Shown in pieces: positions 9,350 through 18,510 of a stretch of 43,518 nucleotides of DNA (position 1 is the first letter of the stretch; each line of letters starts with the position of its first letter). The notes under the pieces were generated by a model. That model ran no database searches. It was not told the origin of the DNA and was given only the letters and a program-made list of their open reading frames with translations. The DNA comes from Tritrichomonas foetus (Eukaryota > Parabasalia > Tritrichomonadida > Tritrichomonadidae), in NCBI GenBank assembly GCA_001839685.1, contig MLAK01000958.1, positions 1-43,518 on the forward strand, in the 5' to 3' direction. A program made the position numbers and the translations under genes.

Positions 9350-10153
9350 ATGACTGCCACACTCGAATTACTTGGAACTGGAATGAGCCATGGTGTTCCA
9401 GTTCTCGGCTGTCAGTGCGAAACTTGTACTTCAGACGATCCACACGATAACCGCTTGCGAACTAGCGCATTATTGCGCGGACCCGAAACCACCGTTTTGA
9501 TTGACTGTGGCGCAGATTTCAGAGTCCAAGCATTACGAACGCATTTACTGAAATTTAACGCAGCTTTGATTACTCACATCCACGCTGATCATATTTTCGG
9601 TCTGGATGATTTACGTGTTTTTTCGACAAAGGAGCCGTTTCCTTTATTCGCATCGGAAATTGCAATTAACGATATTGTTGAGCATTTCGATTACATATTT
9701 AAAGTGACGCAGGTTGGTGGAGGAAAACCAAATTTTGACCTTCAGAAAATTGAGGGACCATTCAAAATTGGTGAGTTCACTATTGTTCCAATTCCCCTCA
9801 ATCATGATTATCCAAATACTCTTGGATATCGAATTGGAAATACAGCTTACCTTACGGATTTGTCAGGTATGCCAATATCATCTTATCACCTTCTTCATGG
9901 TGTTGATCAGATTGTGATTGACGCTGTTTGTTTAGGAAAAGTGAAAAATCATCTTGGATTCAGAGAAGCACTTGATATAATCGAAAAAATAAAACCCAAA
10001 AAAGCTTTCTTCACCCATATTTCTCATTCAATGAAACATCAAAAAATTCAAGAGTTCATTGATAAAATGGTAAATGAAAGGGAAGGCTTGAAAGGAATAG
10101 AAATAAGTCCAGGATATGATGGACTTGTTATAGATAACGTTATATATAAATAA
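9350..10153 (+). CDS. PhnP-like metallo-beta-lactamase-fold hydrolase, likely of bacterial origin
   Basis: A 267-residue MBL-fold protein. It has the metal site THIHADH (H76, H78, D80, H81), a further His in LNHDYPNTLGYR, the Asp in YLTDLSG and a C-terminal FFTHISHS. The N-terminus GTGMSHGVPVLGCQCETC places Cys at 21, 23 and 26. E. coli PhnP, a phosphoribosyl 1,2-cyclic phosphate phosphodiesterase, uses Cys at these positions for a structural zinc site. The GTG-x-G-VPV-x-GC-x-C-x-x-C signature is frequent in bacterial, notably Bacteroidetes-type, hydrolases, so horizontal acquisition is likely. No phn operon surrounds it and the real substrate may be another cyclic phosphodiester. The start is the first ATG after the MITE. 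The 5' part is richer in G+C than the 3' part. Confidence 0.88.
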   Translation: MTATLELLGTGMSHGVPVLGCQCETCTSDDPHDNRLRTSALLRGPETTVLIDCGADFRVQALRTHLLKFNAALITHIHADHIFGLDDLRVFSTKEPFPLFASEIAINDIVEHFDYIFKVTQVGGGKPNFDLQKIEGPFKIGEFTIVPIPLNHDYPNTLGYRIGNTAYLTDLSGMPISSYHLLHGVDQIVIDAVCLGKVKNHLGFREALDIIEKIKPKKAFFTHISHSMKHQKIQEFIDKMVNEREGLKGIEISPGYDGLVIDNVIYK

Positions 10154-10640
10154 AAATAGAATTTTTTGGGAACTATTTATTCATTGAATGAGTCATTTTG
10201 AAGAATTTTAAATTTAAATTTGTTTTATTTATTTAATCTAAATTCACTTGAGTTTTATCTACTCGATAATTCAATGAGATTCATTCTATCAAAGAGGGAA
10301 ATCGTTGATGCCCTAAAAAACATTTTATTGTTGATACTCTGAAAGCATCTTGATACAAAAGATCAATAATCATTCTTTATTTTTACACTATGTATAAGCA
10401 GACTGTTTTTTCGCTCAGAAATAATGAATCTTAACTCATTGAAAATTGATGGTACGTGAATTGGATAACCAGAAAGGAAAGAGATAACATCAATTTCTCT
10501 GACTTCAATTCAATATGAAGATCAATAGAAGGAATTCTCGTGTTTATATGAAATGTCTCATATCGAACAAAAATGTTTCTTTGATCCAATAAAGGAAAAA
10601 TAAAAAATAAATGATAGAATGGAAAATCAGCATATTTCTT
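10154..10640. other. Intergenic spacer between convergent genes
   Basis: AT-rich sequence between the 3' ends of the hydrolase and E2F-like genes. I see no open frame of note, repeat or RNA. Confidence 0.4.
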
Positions 10641-11282
10641 TTATTCATTCAAATTTACATTATATAGGGAATATGATAAATTGGAAATATTGATTGGAGT
10701 ATCAGTTTTAACATCAGAAACAAGTTGATAATTTGAAGTTTTCTTGTCTCCACCAGGAACTTTTTTTATTAATCGCAAGCATTCTAACGCATTCATAATA
10801 TCATATATTCGTCTTGAATCGATCGAACAAAATTGTTGACAAGTTTCCATTGATAAAACGTTGAACCTTTGGAAAAGGTACATTATTTGATGTGTTGCTA
10901 TAAAATGCTGATTAAACGTTTTGGTACTTTTCGATGATACTAATTCATCATCTGGAGAATTTTGCTCTTTATCAAGACCAAATGGAATAAAGTGGGGTTT
11001 GAGTTCATCAATTGGAATTTTTTCATTAAAGAGATTATTTCTTGTTTCTTGGAAGGTTTGCTGATTTCCTACATGGTATTCTGGGATTTCATTAAATATA
11101 GGTTGTTCAGTAAAATTGGATTCTTCGGCGTAAGGAAATATATCAAATAATGGGTCTTCATTTCTTGGTTGTGAAACTGGAATTTCATTCCAAAAATTTC
11201 CGGTATATTCGTTGAAGGTATCATCGTCACTATAAAGATGAGAAATACTCATGATAGATTCATCGTAATCAAATGACTGCAT
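10641..11282 (-). CDS. E2F/DP-type winged-helix protein, short form
   Basis: The first ATG is at 11282; a GTG codon just upstream is not used as the start. The protein is 213 residues. Residues 1-120 are acidic, rich in Asn, Phe and Pro, and probably disordered. Residues about 123-190 form an E2F/DP-like winged helix: FIATHQIMYLFQRFNVLS, then CSIDSRRIYDIMNALECLRL and IKKVPGGDKKTSNYQLV. RRIYDI (157-162) is the DNA-contacting signature of E2F and DP proteins (RRIYD-I-x-N-VLE). E2F/DP proteins bind TTTSSCGC sites of cell-cycle genes. Only about 23 residues follow the winged helix, so the dimerisation coiled coil and marked box of canonical E2Fs are absent. Partner and targets are unknown. Confidence 0.75.
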   Translation of the reverse strand: MQSFDYDESIMSISHLYSDDDTFNEYTGNFWNEIPVSQPRNEDPLFDIFPYAEESNFTEQPIFNEIPEYHVGNQQTFQETRNNLFNEKIPIDELKPHFIPFGLDKEQNSPDDELVSSKSTKTFNQHFIATHQIMYLFQRFNVLSMETCQQFCSIDSRRIYDIMNALECLRLIKKVPGGDKKTSNYQLVSDVKTDTPINISNLSYSLYNVNLNE

Positions 11283-12100
11283 CACACACCTTCCCTGAAA
11301 ACTAATGAAGTGAATTTTCTTTACACCTCAATTTTTTCAGGGAAAGTGAAAAGCTAAGTTGCTTGTAAAATACATTTTGTGTACTGTTCCGACATGAAAA
11401 GCTCATAATTAATAGGTAAATCATTTTTTATTGGCTTCATCATATGTTTTCAAATCTTGATGAAAGACGATGAAAAAAATAAAAGCAGCTCTAAAACATT
11501 TCTGTCTTGTTTCTAAATAAGTTCCAAATATTGAATTAGTTATATTGGTAGATATATATATATTTCTTGCTGTAATCTCTATCCGTTCAATAAAAGTATT
11601 CATTAGATGACCTGTATTATCACAAAAGTTTTACTTTTGGATCTCAAAAATACTTTTATCGATATTATTTAACAATAATTTATTATGATTTTGAATTATG
11701 TTCAAACTTCATTGTACAGAAAAGTTCGATCATTAATTTAATTGGCAATGATTTACAATGAAGAACCAAATTTTAATATTAAAATTATTAAATACAGACA
11801 ATGAATCGTTGTTATGACCATGTTGGTGAGAAAAAAAGTTCCTATTTATAGCATGATAACAAACTTTTTATTACATTATGGTGATAACAGTAATGCATGC
11901 AAAATACAAACTAATTCCAAAAGCATTTCTATTCACGTGAAATCTAATAACTACTTTATTCATATGATAAATGAGATTTTGTCATTTTTTTCATGGCCAT
12001 TTAGCAAGTTAAAAAGTTGAATCCAATTCTGAGAATTGTATTTATCGTATCACTTCATCAAGTGAATTTCACTTTTTTGTACAAATTGTAATTCAAAGCC
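11283..12100. other. Divergent intergenic region, 818 bp
   Basis: AT-rich region between two divergent genes. It includes TTCATTAG close to the E2F-like start (minus strand) and TTTCACTTTTTT before the oxidoreductase (plus strand). Short frames at 11421-11603 and 11814-12020 show no protein-like composition and are rejected. Confidence 0.4.
12069..12075 (+). promoter_or_regulatory. Initiator-like element (TCACTTT)
   Basis: TCACTTT fits the trichomonad initiator TCA(+1)Y(T/A). The presumed +1 A at 12071 is 30 nt before the oxidoreductase ATG. No experimental support. Confidence 0.45.
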
Positions 12101-13282
12101 ATGCTCGGGAAAGCCAATTCATCTTTATTCACACCCATCAGAATCAACCACACTGTTATACCAAATCGATTCATGCGATCAGCCACGTGGGAAGGCCTCT
12201 CAGATGATACAACAGGAATGCCAAGCGCTCGCCTCACCAGAATGATTTCCAAACTCGCAGACGGAGAAGTCGGCCTGATCGTTCCAGGTTACGTCTATCC
12301 AATCTTCCACGGAAAAGCCGCATATCGCCAAACTGGAATGACCCACCTTTGGCACGCCAAGGCGTGGGAAACCACTATCAGCCAAATACACGAAAAAGGA
12401 TCAAAAATCATGTTCCAGGTTGGTCACGGAGGCACTAAATGCATCAGCGAGATGATTCACGGTTTCGAGCCAGTCGGATGCTCCCCTTTGAATGGGAAGG
12501 GAAGGGAAATGACGAATGAAGAAATAGAAGAAACAATTGAGTCATTTGTTCATGCGGCCAAATTACTTCAGAAAGTTGGTTCTGATGGAATTCAACTTCA
12601 TGGAGCTCATGGGTACCTTTTATCGGCCTTCATGTCACCAGCAATGAACCACAGGAAGGACAAGTGGGGAGGAAGCTTTGATAACAGACTTCGAATAGTT
12701 AGAGAAATATCTGATGAAATTCGAAAAGTTGTTGGTCCTGATTTTTTGGTATCAATGAAAATGAATTCATGCGATTTTGTTGATGGTGGAATCACACCAG
12801 AGCTTTGTGCACAATATATCAATAACCTGCCAAAAATTGATCTTTTTGAACTTTCTGGTGGATTATCAATTGAAACGCCTGTTCCTAGGGCTTTCAACAT
12901 TCGCAGTAAAGTTGATGAAAACTTCATTCGGAAGAATTGTAAGAAAGAAGATGTTGAAGAGATTTTGAAACATGCTCGTACAATTTATCGAGGTGTGGAA
13001 TACTTTGAAGGCTATCATGTTCCAGCTGCTAGAATTATTCGAAAATTGGCTCCAACTGCAAAATTAGCTGTTGTAGGTGGGCAAAGGAATTTTGCTGCAA
13101 TGCAGTCCATTGTTGATGATGGAACAGTTGACCTTATTTCGATTTCACGGCCTTTCTTGAGGGATCCAACCCTTGTGAAGGACTTAAGGACAGGAAAAAT
13201 CGATGAGATTGGCTGCAATTCTTGTGGATTGTGTACAATCAATAGAAAGTATGGTATTTTCTGCCAAAACAACTCTAGATAA
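12101..13282 (+). CDS. NADH:flavin oxidoreductase / old yellow enzyme family
   Basis: A 393-residue FMN-binding TIM-barrel protein. Diagnostic stretches are the N-terminal NRFMRSATWEGLSDD, KIMFQVGHGG (about 103-111), the active-site HGAHGYLLSAFMSP (H167, H170, Y172) with WGGSFDNR (189-196), and the phosphate-binding LAVVGGQRN and LISISRPFLRDP near the C-terminus. The family reduces activated alkenes, nitro compounds or similar substrates with NAD(P)H. A CNSCGLC cluster at about 372-378 resembles the cysteine motif of bacterial 2,4-dienoyl-CoA-reductase-like proteins, but the additional pyridine-nucleotide domains are absent. It is bacterial in character, so lateral transfer is likely. The first 450 bp are noticeably G+C-rich. 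The physiological substrate is unknown. Confidence 0.93.
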   Translation: MLGKANSSLFTPIRINHTVIPNRFMRSATWEGLSDDTTGMPSARLTRMISKLADGEVGLIVPGYVYPIFHGKAAYRQTGMTHLWHAKAWETTISQIHEKGSKIMFQVGHGGTKCISEMIHGFEPVGCSPLNGKGREMTNEEIEETIESFVHAAKLLQKVGSDGIQLHGAHGYLLSAFMSPAMNHRKDKWGGSFDNRLRIVREISDEIRKVVGPDFLVSMKMNSCDFVDGGITPELCAQYINNLPKIDLFELSGGLSIETPVPRAFNIRSKVDENFIRKNCKKEDVEEILKHARTIYRGVEYFEGYHVPAARIIRKLAPTAKLAVVGGQRNFAAMQSIVDDGTVDLISISRPFLRDPTLVKDLRTGKIDEIGCNSCGLCTINRKYGIFCQNNSR

Positions 13283-13529
13283 TTTCAATTGTTGTAAAAA
13301 ATCAATGTTCATTCTTTCATTCTACAAACAAAAATTGTATATTTATTTTTATTATTGTTCATCAACTTATTTTTCACTAATTCAAAAAACTTAATAATGT
13401 GTATAAAGCCGAAATCGATTGGGAAAGATTATCTATCTCAATTGGCCAAATCTCAAACTATTCATTGGAAATGACTGCCAAAATTAAAAAATTCCGGAAT
13501 GTGTCCCTAATGATCTTTTGTTAAATATA
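13283..13529. other. 3' flank of oxidoreductase gene and mariner target site
   Basis: Short AT-rich 3' flank. The TA at 13528-13529 is the left target dinucleotide of the mariner element. Confidence 0.5.
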
Positions 13530-14815
13530 GGGTGTCCGGAGGCGTGATGTCACTACCCACATTAGAAGTGAAATCAATACATTATATTTATAAATAATAA
13601 ACTATGCAATGTTAACATAAAAATTTTGAAAACAATTTTTTTTTCTCTTGACTGAAAATAGAGATAAAGAATCTTTTTCATAAAAAAAAAGAATAATTTA
13701 TAAACGTACACGATGCACGTTTATTAAAAAATGATTGATCAACATTCAATCATAACTTTTCTGCAGCTTGAAGGAAAAAGGGGCAAAGAAATATATGAAG
13801 AAATGAAGAGTGTCTTGAAAGAAAAATGTTTGTCTCAAAGACAAATCTACCGAGTCATGGCAGAACTGAACAGAAGTCAAAACACACAGCCTGTGAAAAA
13901 AGAGAAAAAGTGCCAAAGTTATGATATTCTTGACTGGAAAATTTTAGATGTTTTAACCGAATTTCCACATTCATCGTGTCGATATATTGCTAATGTTTTA
14001 GGTGAACCAAAATCGACAATTTATGATCGTTTAACATCAAAATTAATGTATAAACATGTGCATCTTCGATGGGTGCCACATATTCTAACAGAAAATCAAA
14101 AGGCCAATAGAGTTTTATTGGCAAAAAAACTTCTTAAAATTTTGAATGCAGAACAAAAAACTAATTTCACCTTTTTAATAACAGGAGATGAGTCTTGGTT
14201 TTATTCCAAGACTGATTTCAATACACAATGGATTCCTGAAAACTCAGTAATCCCAACTATTCAAAATCCAGGGTTTCAGATCACTAAATTTATGGTGACT
14301 GTATTTTGGAACCCTCATGGGATAATTCATATTGATGTTTTGCCGCCAAATGAAAAGTTTAATGCTGCATATTATATTACAGCCATTATGTCAAAAATTG
14401 TTGAGTTTAAAAACTCGAATAATTATAAAAAATTATTTGTTCATTATGACAATGCAAAGCCTCATGTGGCAAAAATTGTCAAAAAATATATAAATGAAAA
14501 CTCACTAGAATCAGTTCCACATCCGGCATATTCACCTGATTTGGCGCCTAGCGACTTTTTTTTATTTGGAACTATTAAAGAAAAAGTTAAAGGAATTGTT
14601 TTTGAATCACCAAGCCATTTGATTCAAACAATAGTCCAAATTTTCAATGAAATTCCATCGGAAACTTTGTTTTCAGTTTTTGCAGAATGGCAAAATAGAC
14701 TGAAAAAAGTTATTGATGCCAATGGAGACTACATATTTTGAAATACTTATCAATAAAAAATGACTTATTAGAAATGACTTTATTATACTTAGTGACATCA
14801 CATTACCGGACACCC
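13530..14815 (+). mobile_element. Complete mariner transposon (1286 bp) with TA duplication
   Basis: The element starts GGGTGTCCGGAGGCGTGATG and the inverse of its right end reads GGGTGTCCGGTAATGTGATG. The terminal inverted repeats of about 26 bp (13530-13555 and 14790-14815) match at 22 of 26 positions. TA dinucleotides flank both ends (13528-13529 and 14816-14817). A single intact transposase gene fills the interior. The size and organisation resemble Tvmar1 described from Trichomonas vaginalis. Both ends and the reading frame are intact, so recent activity is plausible. Confidence 0.93.
13731..14741 (+). CDS. Mariner transposase, DD34D, intact
   Basis: A 336-residue protein. The N-terminal half holds helix-turn-helix DNA-binding segments (about 5-45, and 69-108 with STIYDRL). 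The catalytic domain carries all three acidic residues in context: TGDESWFY (D153), HYDNAKPH (D240) and YSPDLAPSDFFLFG (D275). The spacing D240-D275 leaves 34 residues between, which defines the mariner DD34D group. The enzyme cuts and pastes the element into TA sites in the nucleus. The frame has no stops or shifts. The translation start is the first ATG, 201 bp inside the element. Confidence 0.96.
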   Translation: MIDQHSIITFLQLEGKRGKEIYEEMKSVLKEKCLSQRQIYRVMAELNRSQNTQPVKKEKKCQSYDILDWKILDVLTEFPHSSCRYIANVLGEPKSTIYDRLTSKLMYKHVHLRWVPHILTENQKANRVLLAKKLLKILNAEQKTNFTFLITGDESWFYSKTDFNTQWIPENSVIPTIQNPGFQITKFMVTVFWNPHGIIHIDVLPPNEKFNAAYYITAIMSKIVEFKNSNNYKKLFVHYDNAKPHVAKIVKKYINENSLESVPHPAYSPDLAPSDFFLFGTIKEKVKGIVFESPSHLIQTIVQIFNEIPSETLFSVFAEWQNRLKKVIDANGDYIF

Positions 14816-14959
14816 TATAAATTTCGATATTTTACAATATATAATAATAAATATGATCGATAAAAGTTAGACTTGGAATTAAAATTTCATATGATAAAGT
14901 GAATTCTATCAGCTATGTATATATTATTTATAAAGAATTGTAAAACTATTATTTTATTC

Positions 14960-16102
14960 TCATTTAGGTGGCTTATAGGAATCTTTTCCATCTGTGAGCC
15001 ATTCAAGAGAGAAGAGAGCAAGTCTCATTTCAAATCCATCTACATCTTTTGGTCCAAGTGTCTTTTCATAGTAGACAGCAATCGTTCCATTTGGAAGTAT
15101 AGCAATAGAAGAGTACATCGCCAATTCAGAATGTAAAACTTTTTGAACAGGCCAAGTTTTTCCTTCATCGTATGATAATCTAACAGTGAGGTTTTTCCGA
15201 TCAGTTGGATGATGCAGATTGGTATGTAAAATTCTATCTTTATCATACCCATCTTTTGTTGACGTGTATCTCTTTATTTCACCATTGCATCCTGGATCAA
15301 CAATATCCCTCATTTCATAGTAAGGATCCCATGTTAAACCTTTATCATGAGAAATTGCAAAATATCTAAATAATTTATGTCGAATGGTCATTAAAATATC
15401 ACCATTATTCAACTCAACCATTTTTGATTCATCGCCTAAATCACACGCTGGCATAAGTCCAACATCCCATGTTTTTCCCAAGTCATCCGTGTAGACAACA
15501 TAATCTGAGTATCCATCCTTTTCATGCCCCTTTCTCACAACAGCGACAGCCATTATTCTTCCACTACGAAGTTGGAGGGATGATCCTGAAGTGATAAACA
15601 TGGAATTCCAATATTTTCTTTCAAGATGTGAACAGTTGATTCCATATAATTGGCTGGTAATATCAACTTTTTCAGTCCATGTTGCACCATTATCATATGA
15701 CTTCACATAAAAAATATGATGCGGTTTATCAAAAGTTGAATTGAAAAAGTCACCTTCCCCACAAAAAGTGCAAATGATAACTCCACTTTTTCTATCAACA
15801 ACAAGGGACCCATCACCATACCCGTCATCTGCCCCGCCGCCCCCGAGGAGGGCCGGCTCTGACCAGGTTCGGCCAAAGTCGGTGCTGCGACGCCCCAAGA
15901 GATCTATGACATTTGGGAGGTCGGCCGGCGATTTCCATCGCTTGTCTGTGCTCACGACAAGCGAATTATCATGCGCGACGACAATTCCGGGAATCCTGTA
16001 GTATTTTGATCCGTAGTCGCCGCCTTTATAGACAACTATTTCTTTGGGCTCATCATAAGAAAAAGAGAGAAAGAATAAGAAAAAGAACATATTGAGGAAC
16101 AT
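14960..16102 (-). CDS. Secreted sialidase (GH33-like, five Asp boxes)
   Basis: A 380-residue exo-alpha-sialidase. The N-terminal FLNMFFFLFFLSFS is a signal peptide, so the mature enzyme should be secreted or lysosomal. The catalytic set is complete: R36 in YYRIPG, D53 in STDKRW, E225 or E230 in DESKMVEL, R241 in MTIRHK, R302 in DRKNLTV, the nucleophile Y330 in LAMYSS and its partner E346 in VYYEK. Five Asp boxes of type S-x-D-x-G-x-T-W are seen at 73, 135, 205, 251 and 310. The enzyme releases terminal sialic acids from mucins and cell-surface glycans, an activity known for trichomonads of mammals. The 5' part of the coding region (about 15825-16025) is unusually G+C-rich. Confidence 0.95.
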   Translation of the reverse strand: MFLNMFFFLFFLSFSYDEPKEIVVYKGGDYGSKYYRIPGIVVAHDNSLVVSTDKRWKSPADLPNVIDLLGRRSTDFGRTWSEPALLGGGGADDGYGDGSLVVDRKSGVIICTFCGEGDFFNSTFDKPHHIFYVKSYDNGATWTEKVDITSQLYGINCSHLERKYWNSMFITSGSSLQLRSGRIMAVAVVRKGHEKDGYSDYVVYTDDLGKTWDVGLMPACDLGDESKMVELNNGDILMTIRHKLFRYFAISHDKGLTWDPYYEMRDIVDPGCNGEIKRYTSTKDGYDKDRILHTNLHHPTDRKNLTVRLSYDEGKTWPVQKVLHSELAMYSSIAILPNGTIAVYYEKTLGPKDVDGFEMRLALFSLEWLTDGKDSYKPPK

Positions 16103-16389
16103 TAAACGTATAGAACTTTTTGTAAAGGATGATATTTTTTTTTACAAAAAGTCCATAATATTTTAATGATTTTCTGAGAAACTGGAAGAAGAAATTGTAT
16201 TGAAGCAAATAAAAAATCAATCTAATTGAATAAAGTGCGATAAGTTTAACTGTGAAAAGTGCAAAGGTCAAATCATAATTGGATAGGTTTATTCTAAGGT
16301 CAAATAAAGTTGAGTGTTCACGGAATTCCGTTAATTTCTATTCTCTCAATTTCTCCTCTGATAATTGAATAAAAATACAAAAATTCTAT
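16103..16389. other. Upstream region of the sialidase gene
   Basis: AT-rich 5' flank of the sialidase up to the target duplication of repeat copy 2. An open frame across 16053-16271 is an upstream extension in another frame and is not supported. Confidence 0.35.
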
Positions 16390-16397
16390 CTATAATC
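16390..16397. repeat. 8-bp target site duplication, left side, copy 2
   Basis: CTATAATC directly precedes the element and is repeated at 17494-17501. Confidence 0.9.
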
Positions 16398-17493
16398 AGA
16401 TGTATACAAACTAACTAGATCTAGATGTAGAAGACTATTGAGAAATCTAAATGAATAATTGTTGATATTATTGTCATCTAAAAATTATTTAATTGTAATC
16501 CTATTAATAATATATAAATATTATAATTTAAAAATCAAGATACAGAGAAAACCAAATCCAAAAAAAAATTGTGAGAAAAAAATAAACCCCACAGAAATTT
16601 CTGAGAATTATTGAGATAAAAAGTGATTTTATAGCATTAATATCTTGATTATTTCTTATCATAAATCGTGCTTTTTATTATCATATGACCCTCCATCGAA
16701 AATTATAATGTTTTCCAAAATACAAAAATGAAGTATAAAAAAAATATTAATAATTTTGATATAAATAAAAAAAATTTAGGCATCAATGAGAAGATTACGA
16801 ATGTTTTGCCATCTAAATGGCGAGTCATCAGAAAATTCACTTGGCATCGAGTCTGGAAAAAAACATATTGGATTCCATTTTTCTTGATTTGGTCTTTCAA
16901 TCGTTGTATCTGTATCCCTGCTTGAGAATGTGCTGTTGAGGACTGCCAGTCTATTTTCTTCATATACTAAAATTTTATGACAGAAAAGATTTCAATACAT
17001 TCATATTTGTCAAATGGAAATTGAATTAATTCAACATCACTGAGTTAAAACTATCAAAATTTTCGCGATTTTTAATTAAAAATCGATAGAAGAAGTGTAA
17101 ATAGAATTATGGGAAGCAGTATTATAATCTTTGTGATTCTTGGAAAAAAAGCTTCTCACAATTTTTTTTTAGGCTTTCTCCAAAATCGCTCTTTTTTCGG
17201 TTTAATTGTTGCAAAATTTCAAAACTATGAATAAATATGGCTCATAACTATAAAAAATAGATTTAACAATTGACTGAAAGCTGTTCACCCGAAAACTGAA
17301 ACAATAGCTTCTTCAGAATCATTTTCGAAATATTTTTGAATTCGGCCATTTGCGAAGTTTGCGATAAGGGAAATTTTCGTCATTCTTTTAGTTATTTGGG
17401 TTTTGATTTTTGACTGATGGTATTAAGTAATACTGATGATAAGGATCATTTTAGTGATTTCGTACGTTAAGACTATTTGGTTTGTATACATCT
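16398..17493. mobile_element. Non-autonomous DNA transposon, copy 2 (1096 bp, 8-bp TSD)
   Basis: Same length and nearly the same sequence as copy 1, in the same orientation, with only a few substitutions (for example near 16443 and 16747). It has the same terminal inverted repeats and the same 36-nt central block. The flanks carry a different perfect 8-bp duplication, CTATAATC, which proves an independent insertion rather than segmental duplication. The near identity to copy 1 argues for recent movement. Confidence 0.93.
16703..16963 (-). pseudogene. Coding remnant inside repeat copy 2
   Basis: The same 86-codon frame as in copy 1, with at most one or two residue differences. It is interpreted as a decayed fragment, not an expressed gene. 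Confidence 0.5.
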
Positions 17494-17846
17494 CTATAAT
17501 CACACGACTTTTGAGATAAAAGTTAAAAATGTATTGAAATGATAATTATACCAATATTTCCTTTATTCCGGAAGCTCTTTGGTCGTGTCGTAAAGAATGC
17601 AAAGGTATAAATATATAGCTTCCAGAAGATAAAAGTCAATATGTAATTGCCTACATGATTGTCGAATGATTTCCAGAGTAATGTCGTTAACTTGACTTTT
17701 TATTTGACCTTAAATGTTTATGTTAAAAATGATCGCACTTTATCAGATTTCTCAGAAAATGTACTCTTTTTGTGGAGCCATGAGGCCAATTTAATTCACA
17801 AAATTTATGGGAAAAAGATTTTATACTTTTGAAACCAAAATGAACA
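17494..17846. other. Target duplication (right) and upstream region of MOB1 gene
   Basis: Positions 17494-17501 are the right target duplication, CTATAATC. The remaining spacer is AT-rich and carries the upstream region of the MOB1-like gene, without a recognised motif except the initiator listed separately. Confidence 0.5.
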
Positions 17847-17853
17847 TCATTTT
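17847..17853 (+). promoter_or_regulatory. Initiator-like element (TCATTTT)
   Basis: TCATTTT fits the trichomonad initiator. The presumed +1 A at 17849 is 23 nt before the ATG at 17872 and downstream of an out-of-frame ATG at 17840, which supports 17872 as the first codon of the transcript. Confidence 0.5.
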
Positions 17854-17871
17854 CAAAAAGTCTCTTTGCGA

Positions 17872-18510
17872 ATGCTCAACAAGGCCTTTCGGCAAAAATC
17901 AAACGGAACCATATTAGTCCATCGCAATGTTTCCAAAGGAAGTCGCCACTATCCGCTGCTTCAACAAAAGAGGGCGACTTTAAATCTCGGGGATTTCTCA
18001 GAAAGCATCAAACTTCCGCCGGAAACGAAAATCGACGACTGGCTTGCCGCCAACACAATTGACTTTTTCAATGAGCTTTTAATGATTTCGGGCAATATTC
18101 TAGAATTTTGTGATATCAATGTATGCAAGTCAATGACAGCTGGTCCAAAGTACCAATACCTCTGGCAGGACAGCCAAAAGTATCCAAATCCGACCAATCT
18201 TCCAGCCAAAATATATATTCACGAACTTTTTGAATGGATTGATAATTTATTTGAAGATGAAACAGTTTTTCCAGAAGATCCAAATGTTCCCTTCCCGAAA
18301 AATTTCAAAGATATAATTAAACGAATTTTCAGTCGAATGTTTCGAGTATATGCACACATCTACTACCATCATCTTGATGATGTTAAAAAGCTTGATTCTG
18401 AAGCAAATTTCAATACTTCATTTCGCCACTTTTATTGTTTTGTGAATGAATTTAAATTAATAACAACCAAAGAACTTGAGCCTTTAAAGAAAATCATTCA
18501 AACATTTTAA
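17872..18510 (+). CDS. MOB1: MOB1 family kinase activator
   Basis: A 212-residue protein from the first in-frame ATG (17872); the frame also runs a few codons upstream but only to a TTG. It matches MOB1/Mats proteins along its whole length: LPPETKIDDWLAANTIDFFN, then EFCDINVCKSMTAGPKYQYLW, then FPEDPNVPFPKNF, RMFRVYAHIYYHH and NTSFRHFYCFVNEF. The zinc ligands are present as the Cys pair in FCDINVC and the two His in AHIYYHH. MOB1 binds and activates NDR/LATS kinases that control cytokinesis and morphogenesis. The usual acidic surface is kept. The 5' end is G+C-richer than the 3' end. Confidence 0.95.
   Translation: MLNKAFRQKSNGTILVHRNVSKGSRHYPLLQQKRATLNLGDFSESIKLPPETKIDDWLAANTIDFFNELLMISGNILEFCDINVCKSMTAGPKYQYLWQDSQKYPNPTNLPAKIYIHELFEWIDNLFEDETVFPEDPNVPFPKNFKDIIKRIFSRMFRVYAHIYYHHLDDVKKLDSEANFNTSFRHFYCFVNEFKLITTKELEPLKKIIQTF

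Noticed and set aside
3231..17493. Segmental duplication as explanation for repeat copies 1 and 2
   Set aside because: Similarity stops exactly at the inverted ends and each copy has its own different 8-bp target duplication.
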